DNA from: Winogradskyella sp. UBA3174
GTDB lineage: Bacteria; Bacteroidota; Bacteroidia; Flavobacteriales; Flavobacteriaceae
NCBI RefSeq assembly: GCF_002364335.1
Contig: NZ_DEXW01000062.1
Span: 18,995-82,994, forward strand
DNA: 64,000 bases
Direction of reading: 5' to 3'
Shown here: piece after piece, positions 44,866 to 50,497 of the stretch
How positions within the stretch are numbered: position 1 is the first letter of the stretch
Layout of the letters: every line of letters starts with the position of its first letter
Program-made: the position numbers and the translations under genes
The notes under the pieces: model-generated
What the model was told of the DNA's origin: nothing
The model's input: only the letters and a program-made list of their open reading frames with translations
The model's database searches: none

Positions 44866-44885
44866 GTGATCGCACTAGAATTCGA
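44866..44885 (+). repeat. Left attachment-site repeat (duplicated tRNA-Arg 3' end)
   Basis: GTGATCGCACTAGAATTCGA repeats the 3' end of tRNA-Arg at 48309-48328 with one change (A for G). It has no tRNA body attached, which marks it as the att copy created by integration. Confidence 0.8.
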
Positions 44886-44897
44886 TATATCACTAAA

Positions 44898-44911
44898 AAA
44901 CCGACCTATTT
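44898..44911 (+). repeat. Left member of an inverted pair near the island ends
   Basis: AAACCGACCTATTT is inverted relative to AAATTAGGTCGGTTT at 48071-48085; the first 11 bases pair perfectly. A nearby TAGTGATATA motif is also repeated in both orientations (about 44884-44895 and 44974-44984). Possible protein-binding sites of the lost recombinase or excision factor. Confidence 0.45.
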
Positions 44912-44995
44912 ACACTAAAAACGTCATATTTATTTGTTTTTTGGTGTAAATCATACATATTGCTAGTGAGATTTAGTGATATAGATATACTAATT

Positions 44996-45017
44996 GTATA
45001 ACAATGGTATAACAAAT
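44996..45017 (+). repeat. Left subterminal direct repeat
   Basis: GTATAACAATGGTATAACAA and two further bases match 48234-48255 at 20 of 22 positions in the same orientation, each copy within about 130 bases of its attachment repeat. Confidence 0.65.
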
Positions 45018-45106
45018 TTGTGATATATATTTAATTAATTAACTTTTGAAATAGCCAATATTAAAATATCAATTTTTAAGGGTTTAGTTCAATAAAAAAA
45101 TCAAAA

Positions 45107-45670
45107 TCAAATAACAATATCATTGTCGTAATATGTTGGGTATATTACTTTATAATCTTTGAATGTAACTTTAGATAACTCAAAAATACAAATTTGAATA
45201 GGAGGTTTATACTCGAAATGTGCTTTTGTATTTGAAAGGAAGCTCATTTGATAATTTGGTTGAATATGAACAGATTTTGAATTAATTGGATTTATTCTGA
45301 TAGCATTATATGTAAATGAACCAGATTTTATAATAAATTCTAAAACTCTAGAAACTGTAGTCGTTTCATTAATTAATCCATTTTCCTCCATTAGCTTTAG
45401 CGCAGCTTCAAACTCTAGCATATGAGCTGTATTTCCAACTAAATCAAAACAATTTGTATCATTTAATTCTATTGTTGCTTTACAAATCATATAGTTATCT
45501 GCCAAGCTAACTTCACCCCACCATTTAGCATTTTCTATAAATGTGTCCCAAAAGTAATAGCCACTACCAAGCCATGAATTAGTATGGGTACATTTGAATG
45601 GTCCATTACTTTCCACAAAATCCGGATTATCTCTATCTGCTAGAGTTTGGTATATTATAGTGTTAATCAA
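45107..45670 (-). CDS. Putative ADP-ribosyltransferase-fold toxin of a TAC system
   Basis: The 187-aa protein has motifs that resemble small ADP-ribosyltransferase-fold toxins: an early YQTLADR (7-13, in the place of the H-x-T strand), NSWLGSGYYFWD (31-42, the G-x-G-x-Y/F-aromatic strand after an HTN turn), an AKWWGE helix (48-53) and a late YQMSFLSN strand (140-147) of the kind that carries the third motif. The exact catalytic residues cannot be fixed by eye. It is the last gene of a three-gene operon behind a SecB-like chaperone (11-base gap). CmdTAC is a known chaperone-controlled system with an mRNA ADP-ribosylating toxin, so a toxin role is a strong inference. The fold call itself is moderate. 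Confidence 0.65.
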   Translation of the reverse strand: MINTIIYQTLADRDNPDFVESNGPFKCTHTNSWLGSGYYFWDTFIENAKWWGEVSLADNYMICKATIELNDTNCFDLVGNTAHMLEFEAALKLMEENGLINETTTVSRVLEFIIKSGSFTYNAIRINPINSKSVHIQPNYQMSFLSNTKAHFEYKPPIQICIFELSKVTFKDYKVIYPTYYDNDIVI

Positions 45671-45681
45671 AAGAGATACTT

Positions 45682-46092
45682 TTATATTTCTTTTGTATTA
45701 TTCTTAAGAGGTTCTTCTAATGAAACTAAATTCATCGTTGGTAAAATTAGTGGTGGAATATTAGCTTGATTAGTTACCAAACTTACATAAGCTCTTAAAT
45801 AAGGAAATAGTAGTGCAATACTATTACGATAAAAATATGTTGGAATATCTTCTATTGTTTTAGCATTTTCGAATATGAACTCACCTATACAGCGTATTTT
45901 AATGAAGTTCTTTCCTTTATTAGAATTTGACATAGCATAAAAAGTAAATGTCAATTCAAATTTTGATTCATCTTTTATAAAAACACCTTTTGGTTTAAAA
46001 TCAATCATTAAATCACCATCTGAGTAATTTTTTAAATCTATCTTAACTAAATCAAAGTAATAATGCTTAATTGAAAAACTAGCTTTCTCCAT
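45682..46092 (-). CDS. SecB-like chaperone of a toxin-antitoxin-chaperone system
   Basis: The 136-aa protein has the SecB signature at 90-122: NSIALLFPYLRAYVSLVTNQ followed by IPPLILPTMNLVSL. This matches the LFPYxRxxIxxxxxxxxxPxLxLxPxNF pattern of SecB, preceded by the SecB beta-sheet region (FELTFTFYA, IRCIGEFIFEN). Secretion SecB is chiefly a proteobacterial protein. In other phyla SecB-like proteins mostly accompany toxin-antitoxin pairs, where they hold an unstable antitoxin and release it on phage infection. Its place 2 bases after a small antitoxin-like gene and 11 bases before an ART-like gene fits exactly. The SecB family call is firm; the TAC role is inference. Confidence 0.88.
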   Translation of the reverse strand: MEKASFSIKHYYFDLVKIDLKNYSDGDLMIDFKPKGVFIKDESKFELTFTFYAMSNSNKGKNFIKIRCIGEFIFENAKTIEDIPTYFYRNSIALLFPYLRAYVSLVTNQANIPPLILPTMNLVSLEEPLKNNTKEI

Positions 46093-46094
46093 AA

Positions 46095-46367
46095 TTATAT
46101 AAGTGAATATTTTGTAAATAAAAAGTCCGAAGTAAATTTCGGACTTTCTATTATATTAACAAAATTTTGTTGATTATTTTCTGGTGGAGGATTTTTTATT
46201 TTAAAGGTACTTCCAGAGAATCTTAAAAATTCTTCCACTGTTGGGCTGTTTATGGAATCAAATTTTGATGTTGCTTTCCATAAATCATTTACTTCCTCTT
46301 CTGAATGGGAGAGAAAATATTCTTTCAATTTCTCAAACATTGTTGCCATCTTTTTGCGATCTTTCAT
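46095..46367 (-). CDS. Putative antitoxin of the TAC system
   Basis: The 90-aa protein is first in the operon, with a TACATTTG promoter box 14 bases upstream. It has an N-terminal helical half (FEKLKEYFLSHSEEEVNDLW) leading to a SPTVEEFLRFS motif at 41-51, then a flexible Pro/Asn-rich linker and a hydrophobic tail ending ESPKFTSDFLFTKYSLI. A disordered C-terminal tail with hydrophobic residues is what chaperone-dependent antitoxins use to bind SecB (the chaperone-addiction region). No DNA-binding domain is evident. The 3' end of the gene contains a terminator-like hairpin. The assignment rests on position and tail character, not on a recognised family. Confidence 0.65.
   Translation of the reverse strand: MKDRKKMATMFEKLKEYFLSHSEEEVNDLWKATSKFDSINSPTVEEFLRFSGSTFKIKNPPPENNQQNFVNIIESPKFTSDFLFTKYSLI
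46116..46147 (-). terminator. Intrinsic-terminator-like hairpin inside the antitoxin gene end
   Basis: On the minus strand, AAAGTCCGAA pairs perfectly over 10 bases with TTCGGACTTT across a 6-base loop, followed by a T-rich run (TTTTTATTT). It sits within the last codons of the putative antitoxin, 24 bases before the chaperone start. It could attenuate transcription into the chaperone and toxin genes so that antitoxin is made in excess. Confidence 0.7.
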
Positions 46368-46380
46368 TGGTTAATTATAA

Positions 46381-46388
46381 CAAATGTA
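46381..46388 (-). promoter_or_regulatory. -7 element of the TAC operon
   Basis: TACATTTG on the minus strand fits TAnnTTTG and lies 14 bases before the antitoxin ATG. No -33 box at ideal spacing is certain. Confidence 0.5.
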
Positions 46389-46753
46389 TTTATTTTAGTT
46401 CAATTTTTAGAACAACTACTGAATATTCTATTTAGTATATTATTATTTATAATGGTTCTAAATAGAAATATCCCATTAAATCTTCTAATAGTAAGACGCA
46501 TAATTATTCAATTTATTACAATTAAAAGCGTTTATTTTTTGATTATTATTATTTAATGCTCAAAAACTATACCAATTCTTAAATTGAGTTAATGAAATGT
46601 AATACTTGTTTAGATGTTAATTAAGTAAAGTTAATACTAAGTATCTTCATTTTTTTAAAACTGATAATATCAATTATTGAATTTGTTACTTCTATATAAA
46701 AACGTGTCACAGGTTCAAAAGGGCTAAAAAAATAAAAAACACTGAAAATAGAT
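46389..46753. other. Gene-free AT-rich stretch between the two island operons
   Basis: About 365 bases. Short open frames here lack coding character. The only notable point is TCACAGGTTCAAAAGGG near 46707, which looks like the T-loop of a tRNA but has no tRNA body. Beyond the TAC promoter, nothing else is recognised. Confidence 0.6.
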
Positions 46754-47239
46754 TTATTTAATATTTGATTTTTTTTTAACTTGTATGGGATTATAAGCTT
46801 TTTTAAATATAGATATAGTAGAGATTGAATCTTTGAGTATTTCTATTTTTTCTTCCATTCGAATGTATGCGATATCCTTATTGTACCTTCCAAAGACACC
46901 ACCTATAAAAACTAAAGCTGTTACGATTGGAATTATTGACCAATCTGGGATCCTATTTAGAATATTCTGTTTAGGATCTTTTTTGATTCCAATGTTATCA
47001 ATAGTATTAATGCAGTCGTTAACAAATGCTTTAATACCCTCTCTCTTATCAATTGGTCTATCAGCTATTGTTGGTTGCCAATCAAAATATTTTATATAAG
47101 ATTCTTGAGGTGAGTCTTTACCAAAAAACTTTACTATATATGTTTTAGTTTCTAATGTCCAACTATAGTTTAAGTTTTGTTCATTTTCTAGCTTCTTAAT
47201 TTGATTTTTTAATATGTGAATAGCCTTTGATTTCTTCAT
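46754..47239 (-). CDS. Single-span membrane protein of unknown function
   Basis: The 161-aa protein has an N-terminal helical part (MKKSKAIHILKNQIKKLENE), then YSWTLETKTYIVKFFGKDS, a W-x(n)-T-x(n)-FFG-x-x-S pattern of a kind I associate, from memory only, with small accessory Bacteroidota proteins joined to membrane or effector segments. One membrane helix follows (about 101-117, IIPIVTALVFIGGVFGRY), then a charged coiled segment and a basic tail. A membrane-acting effector of a defence gene set is conceivable but unproven. It is the last of a run of four or five minus-strand small genes. Confidence 0.65.
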   Translation of the reverse strand: MKKSKAIHILKNQIKKLENEQNLNYSWTLETKTYIVKFFGKDSPQESYIKYFDWQPTIADRPIDKREGIKAFVNDCINTIDNIGIKKDPKQNILNRIPDWSIIPIVTALVFIGGVFGRYNKDIAYIRMEEKIEILKDSISTISIFKKAYNPIQVKKKSNIK

Positions 47240-47263
47240 TTAAATTGGTTTTATATTATAAAA

Positions 47264-47374
47264 CTATAATTTTAATACATTCATATTCCAAACAATAATT
47301 ATAAAGTTGAAAATGATTATAGATAACAATATAGCTATGGTAATTTGCTCTCTTTTATTGAATGGTCTTTTCAT
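47264..47374 (-). CDS. Tiny single-span membrane peptide
   Basis: A 36-aa frame starts at ATG 47374, directly after the stop of the 76-aa gene (1 base between). It begins MKRPFNKREQ, then has a hydrophobic helix (ITIAILLSIIIFNFIIIVW) and ends MNVLKL. Charge distribution (basic head, hydrophobic body) is that of a real small membrane protein. Its tight position within the operon supports it. The function is unknown. Confidence 0.5.
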   Translation of the reverse strand: MKRPFNKREQITIAILLSIIIFNFIIIVWNMNVLKL

Positions 47375-47375
47375 C

Positions 47376-47606
47376 TTAGAAATTAAGGCTTGAATATTTA
47401 TCTAAGTTCTTACCAGTCTTAAAAGCTGTCACGTCCGTTACGGTATTATGTTCTGCATCATAAACAACTTCAACAAAAAACCTATCTATTGCATAGCAGT
47501 TGATTTTAACGTCTTTTGTAACGCAGTTGTCTAAAAATGTGCCTATTTCCCAAACCTTTGCTTGTTTGTTTTCTAGTGAGAGTAGGTTAAATTCGTATAA
47601 AGTCAT
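47376..47606 (-). CDS. Small conserved-looking island protein
   Basis: The 76-aa soluble protein (MTLYEFNLLSLENKQAKVWE, then FLDNCVTKD, AIDRFFVEVVYDAEHN and LDKYSSLNF) has the look of a small family I recall from mobile regions of Bacteroidota, where it often lies near integrases. It is probably a mixed alpha/beta protein. It overlaps the upstream 94-aa gene by 4 bases (ATGA). The function is unknown. Confidence 0.65.
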   Translation of the reverse strand: MTLYEFNLLSLENKQAKVWEIGTFLDNCVTKDVKINCYAIDRFFVEVVYDAEHNTVTDVTAFKTGKNLDKYSSLNF

Positions 47607-47887
47607 TTCATCTGTTTTTTGCTATAACTATATGCGTATCGTTCTGCAATATAGATATACTTATTTTTTAGTTGATTTACGATTCTAAATTGAGCTTCTG
47701 AGTAACTGTGGTTATCCAGATACCATTTGTAAACCTTAGTTCCTGCTTTCATCTTCATGTCATTCAAATGAATGTCATAAATATTTTCGTTTAATTCAAA
47801 TAATGGATTATCAATAAAGTGTTTAAAGTCATCATAAGCGCTTTTTGTAGCTTTTTTGCACTGAGTATTTAGTAGGTCAAGATTCAT
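47603..47887 (-). CDS. Small island protein of unknown function
   Basis: The 94-aa protein is helical and rich in Tyr, Lys and Asn (AGTKVYKWYLDNHSYSEAQF, NQLKNKYIYIAERYAYSYSK). It is first of the right-hand operon. A TAACTTTG box fitting TAnnTTTG lies at 47893-47900 on the minus strand, 6 bases before the ATG, so the message would be nearly leaderless. Overlap of 4 bases with the next gene shows coupling. No family is recognised. Confidence 0.6.
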   Translation of the reverse strand: MNLDLLNTQCKKATKSAYDDFKHFIDNPLFELNENIYDIHLNDMKMKAGTKVYKWYLDNHSYSEAQFRIVNQLKNKYIYIAERYAYSYSKKQMK

Positions 47888-47892
47888 ACTCT

Positions 47893-47900
47893 CAAAGTTA
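47893..47900 (-). promoter_or_regulatory. -7 element of the right-hand island operon
   Basis: TAACTTTG matches TAnnTTTG just upstream of the 94-aa gene; the -33 region is not clear. Confidence 0.4.
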
Positions 47901-47968
47901 TAAAGAAAGGTTTCTGATTATATACTTTTAAGAACTAAGTAATTAACAAATGTTGTTTTTTTGCATTC

Positions 47969-48073
47969 TTAATTTGAAAATGCTAATAGAATACAAGTGC
48001 CAATAACCCAAAAAATAAATATGAAAATTTCATCTTTACTCCAGTCATTTTCTTCAATATTTTCAACTAGAAA
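47969..48073 (-). pseudogene. Possible remnant of a small membrane protein gene
   Basis: One minus-strand frame reads LVENIEENDWSKDEIFIFIF followed by WVIGTCILLAFSN and a stop, an acidic head plus one membrane helix. It has no ATG, GTG or TTG before the upstream stop, so it is either broken or starts at a rare codon. The surrounding gap (47901-48260) holds the subterminal repeats and otherwise nothing recognised. Confidence 0.3.
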
Positions 48074-48085
48074 TTAGGTCGGTTT
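48071..48085 (-). repeat. Right member of the inverted pair near the island ends
   Basis: AAATTAGGTCGGTTT is the reverse complement of the sequence at 44898-44911 over 11 bases with similar flanks. Confidence 0.45.
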
Positions 48086-48233
48086 GAATCGGGATTTTAT
48101 TATATCCAAAAACATATATAAATATGGTGAAATAGGTGTGTTTATATTTGTTAATTGATTTTCTCGTAAATTGTAAGTTGCTTATTATCAATAATTTATT
48201 TTTTTAGGTGAAAACAAAAAAATAAATTGAATG

Positions 48234-48255
48234 GTATAACAATGGTAGTACAAAT
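48234..48255 (+). repeat. Right subterminal direct repeat
   Basis: GTATAACAATGGTAGTACAA and two further bases match 44996-45017 at 20 of 22 positions in the same orientation, about 55 bases inside the right attachment repeat. Confidence 0.65.
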
Positions 48256-48260
48256 GAAAA

Positions 48261-48306
48261 CAAAAAAGCCCATATATAGTTGAAAATCAACTACTTACGG
48301 GCTTAA
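48261..48306 (-). terminator. Intrinsic terminator of the tRNA operon, supplied by the island
   Basis: On the minus strand AAGCCC pairs with GGGCTT, with an inner AGTTGA-TTT-TCAACT stem and a T-run after it. It follows the tRNA-Arg 3' end by a few bases and lies on the island side of the attachment repeat. Confidence 0.75.
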
Positions 48307-48308
48307 AA

Positions 48309-48328
48309 GTGATCGCACTAGGATTCGA
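48309..48328 (+). repeat. Right attachment-site repeat within tRNA-Arg 3' end
   Basis: GTGATCGCACTAGGATTCGA covers the acceptor and T-arm end of the tRNA gene and matches 44866-44885 at 19 of 20 positions. The tRNA stays intact. Confidence 0.8.
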
Positions 48329-48383
48329 ACCTAGGACCGCCTGCTTAGAAGGCAGGTGCTCTATCCAACTGAGCTATGCGACC
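48310..48383 (-). tRNA. tRNA-Arg (anticodon TCT)
   Basis: The 74-base cloverleaf has acceptor GGTCGCA paired with TGCGATC (one G-U) and discriminator A, D-arm AGCTCAGTTGGATAGAGC, anticodon arm CCTGC-CTTCTAA-GCAGG and T-arm CCTAGGTTCGAATCCTAG. No CCA is encoded. Its 3' end is the integration site of the adjacent island. Confidence 0.95.
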
Positions 48384-48407
48384 ATTCAAGAGTTTTAGCT
48401 CTTAAAG

Positions 48408-48482
48408 TCGGGGTGGCAGGATTCGAACCTGCGGCCTCCACGTCCCAAACGTGGCGCGATAACCGGGCTACGCTACACCCCG
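48408..48482 (-). tRNA. tRNA-Pro (anticodon TGG)
   Basis: Acceptor CGGGGTG pairs with CACCCCG, discriminator A; anticodon arm CCACG-TTTGGGA-CGTGG; T-arm GCAGGTTCGAATCCTGC. It is 24 bases upstream of tRNA-Arg in the same transcript. Confidence 0.95.
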
Positions 48483-48505
48483 AATTGGTCATCATAAAAA
48501 TATTG

Positions 48506-48589
48506 CGGAGAGACAGGGACTCGAACCCTGGCGACAGTTACCCGTCGACAGATTAGCAATCTGCTCCATTACCACTCTGGCACCTCTCC
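48506..48589 (-). tRNA. tRNA-Ser (anticodon GCT)
   Basis: Class II tRNA of 84 bases. Acceptor GGAGAGG pairs with TCTCTCC (one G-U) and the anticodon arm is GCAGA-TTGCTAA-TCTGT. The long variable arm (about GACGGGTAACTGTC) and T-arm CAGGGTTCGAGTCCCTG follow. It is the first tRNA of the three-tRNA operon. Confidence 0.94.
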
Positions 48590-48623
48590 AATAATTAAAA
48601 GAACATTCCTTGAAATGCGGTTG

Positions 48624-48657
48624 CAAATGTAAGTTTTCATATTAAAGAACGCAACAA
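48624..48657 (-). promoter_or_regulatory. Promoter of the tRNA operon
   Basis: On the minus strand TTGTTGC (48657-48651) stands 19 bases from TACATTTG (48631-48624), a textbook Bacteroidota promoter (TTG, about 19 bases, TAnnTTTG), about 35 bases before tRNA-Ser. Confidence 0.75.
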
Positions 48658-48797
48658 TTTTTTCGAGTTTTTTATCATCAAATTCTTTAGTGTTTAATCT
48701 TAGAGGGTTACAACCATATTTTTCTATTTTAATAGGAGACTTTAGTTGTTAATCTGATTTTACTTAAATTTATAATAGCAAAATAATTTATTAAATA

Positions 48798-49391
48798 ATG
48801 TCTACATATAAAAACGATAGAGCCTTTACAAATTATGTTCATAATAATCTTGCGTTGCCTTTAATATATAAGAAGATTGAATGGAAAGAAGTAAAACTCA
48901 AAACTGATTATGCTCAATTTATAGACATGACTGATGGTATTGACTATATTTTCAGGAAAGACGATGCTATAATGACCATTCAAGAGCGTTTTAGAGAGGA
49001 AAAGTATCAGAATTATTCAGATTTTACGATTCGTTATCGTAGAGATGAAAATAAGATTGAAAATCGTCGCGAGTCTGAATATTATAAAATGAAAGCTCAT
49101 TATTTTACTTATGGTATAATAGATAGTGCTAAAAATAAAGTTAATAGAGATTCTTGTTTTATAAAATTCGCTATTATAGATTTAAAGAAAGTTTATGAAA
49201 AGCTAGATTCAAAAGCCATATTTATTTCAGATAATAATAAAAATAAATGTGAGATAGTAGATGGAAATCGAATTGAATGCCCAATTAAATATAATTCAGA
49301 CGGTTCTTCATCCTTTTTTCCAATTGATATTGCATTTTTAGTGAAATTATGGGGAAGTGATATGGTGATTTTTCAAAAGGGGTTTTTCTAA
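48798..49391 (+). CDS. Unknown protein, possible PD-(D/E)XK-like fold
   Basis: The 197-aa soluble protein contains FIDMTDGIDYIFRKD, then AIMTIQERFREEKY and FTIRYRRDE (residues about 41-85). The order Asp, then a strand with Gln-Glu-Arg-Phe-Arg resembles the core of some PD-(D/E)XK proteins and occurs in unknown proteins of accessory regions. The C-terminal part (FIKFAIIDLKKVYEKL, IECPIKYN) adds strands and helices. The nuclease idea is weakly supported. It starts 208 bases beyond the tRNA-Ser 5' end, on the opposite strand, and is followed by the ligase-associated repair operon. Confidence 0.7.
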   Translation: MSTYKNDRAFTNYVHNNLALPLIYKKIEWKEVKLKTDYAQFIDMTDGIDYIFRKDDAIMTIQERFREEKYQNYSDFTIRYRRDENKIENRRESEYYKMKAHYFTYGIIDSAKNKVNRDSCFIKFAIIDLKKVYEKLDSKAIFISDNNKNKCEIVDGNRIECPIKYNSDGSSSFFPIDIAFLVKLWGSDMVIFQKGFF

Positions 49392-49471
49392 AAAGCACTA
49401 AAATTTAACGTTATTTTACTAATTAAAGTTCTACTTTTTTAATAGCTTGTACAAGCTTCAAAAAAATAAAA

Positions 49472-50497
49472 ATGCAACTCATAAAATTCACTAAAAAAGG
49501 AATTTACTGTCCACAAGGTGAATTCTATTTAGACCCCTGGTTTCCTGTTGATTATGCTGTTATTTCTCATGGACATGCAGACCACGCTAGATGGGGAATG
49601 AAACATTATTTGTGTCAGCACGATTCTAAAGCAATTTTACAACACAGAATAGGTGCAGATATAAAAATTGAAAGTTTAGGCTATAATGACCCAATAAATA
49701 TCAATGGCGTAAATGTTAGTTTTTATCCTGCAGGTCATGTTATCGGTTCTGCTCAAATCCGATTAGAACATAAAGGCTTTGTGGTCGTTTTTTCTGGTGA
49801 TTATAAAACACAACCCGATTTTATAAGTACACCCTTTGAGTCCGTTAAGTGTAATACGTTTATTACAGAAAGCACCTTTGGATTACCCATTTACCATTGG
49901 AAATCAGAAAAAGAGCTTCAAAATGAATTACAGCAATGGGTAATTAATAACCAAGCGAATAATCGAACCTCTGTATTTTTAGGTTATTCTTTAGGAAAAG
50001 CTCAGCGTTTAATGTCGCTTTTAGAAGGAGCTGACCATATTTATGTACATCGTGCTATTCATAATTTAAACGAAGCGATTTCAAATTCTGGTATTCAACT
50101 CCCAGAAACAACATTATTAACCAATGATTTTGATAAGAAAGCACTTCAAAATAAAATAATCATTATGCCACCAGGCCTTTTAGGCTCACGATTATTAAAA
50201 CGTGTTCCAAATGCAGCGACTGCAATATGTTCTGGTTGGATGCAAATACGTGGTAATAAACGCTGGCAAGCTGTAGATGCAGGTTTTACAGTGAGCGACC
50301 ATGCCGATTGGAATGGTTTAATTTCAGCAGTTAAAGATTCCGAGGCAGAACAAGTCTATGTAACACATGGTTCGCAAGCCATATTTGCAAAATATTTAAA
50401 TGAAATCGGTATTAAAGCAGACGAGCTAAAAACAGAGTATGGTGAAGAAGTTATGGCAAAAGCAGAACAAGAATATGAAAAAGTTGTAGCACAATGA
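49472..50497 (+). CDS. Ligase-associated DNA exonuclease (MBL fold)
   Basis: The 341-aa metallo-beta-lactamase/beta-CASP-like protein, relative of SNM1/Pso2 nucleases, has the metal motif YAVISHGHADHARWG, the second-site AGHVIGSAQIRLEH, FSGDYKTQPDF and the late SDHADWNGLI. It is first in a four-gene operon with an ATP-dependent ligase, an Lhr-like helicase and PdeM, all overlapping or abutting. This set is known as a predicted DNA break repair module in many bacteria. It overlaps the ligase gene by 4 bases. Confidence 0.93.
   Translation: MQLIKFTKKGIYCPQGEFYLDPWFPVDYAVISHGHADHARWGMKHYLCQHDSKAILQHRIGADIKIESLGYNDPININGVNVSFYPAGHVIGSAQIRLEHKGFVVVFSGDYKTQPDFISTPFESVKCNTFITESTFGLPIYHWKSEKELQNELQQWVINNQANNRTSVFLGYSLGKAQRLMSLLEGADHIYVHRAIHNLNEAISNSGIQLPETTLLTNDFDKKALQNKIIIMPPGLLGSRLLKRVPNAATAICSGWMQIRGNKRWQAVDAGFTVSDHADWNGLISAVKDSEAEQVYVTHGSQAIFAKYLNEIGIKADELKTEYGEEVMAKAEQEYEKVVAQ

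Larger units (their letters stand above)
44866..48328. mobile_element. Small genomic island integrated at tRNA-Arg, no integrase
   Basis: About 3.4 kb bounded by a 20-base direct repeat of the tRNA-Arg 3' end (44866-44885 and 48309-48328, one mismatch). The contents are all minus-strand: a TAC-like defence operon and a group of small unknown genes. Near both ends stands a second direct repeat (44996-45017 and 48234-48255, 20 of 22 identical) and an inverted 11-12-base match, as expected for recombinase arm sites. No recombinase, replication or mobilisation gene is present, so it is either a decayed element or a satellite that depends on another element's integrase. Confidence 0.75.

Noticed and set aside
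46305..46556. 83-aa plus-strand frame opposite the putative antitoxin start
   Set aside because: It runs antisense over the antitoxin and its promoter. The hydrophobic Phe/Ile composition follows from AT-rich DNA, and there is no start signal.
46704..46724. tRNA T-loop-like sequence TCACAGGTTCAAAAGGG between the island operons
   Set aside because: No acceptor, D or anticodon arm can be built around it and no second copy marks an insertion, so it is probably chance.
44866..48328. CRISPR array or insertion sequence in the island
   Set aside because: No regularly spaced repeats and no transposase reading frame are present; the repeats fit attachment and arm sites.
48356..48556. 66-aa frame across the tRNA genes
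   Set aside because: It is produced by reading through three tRNA genes on the opposite strand.
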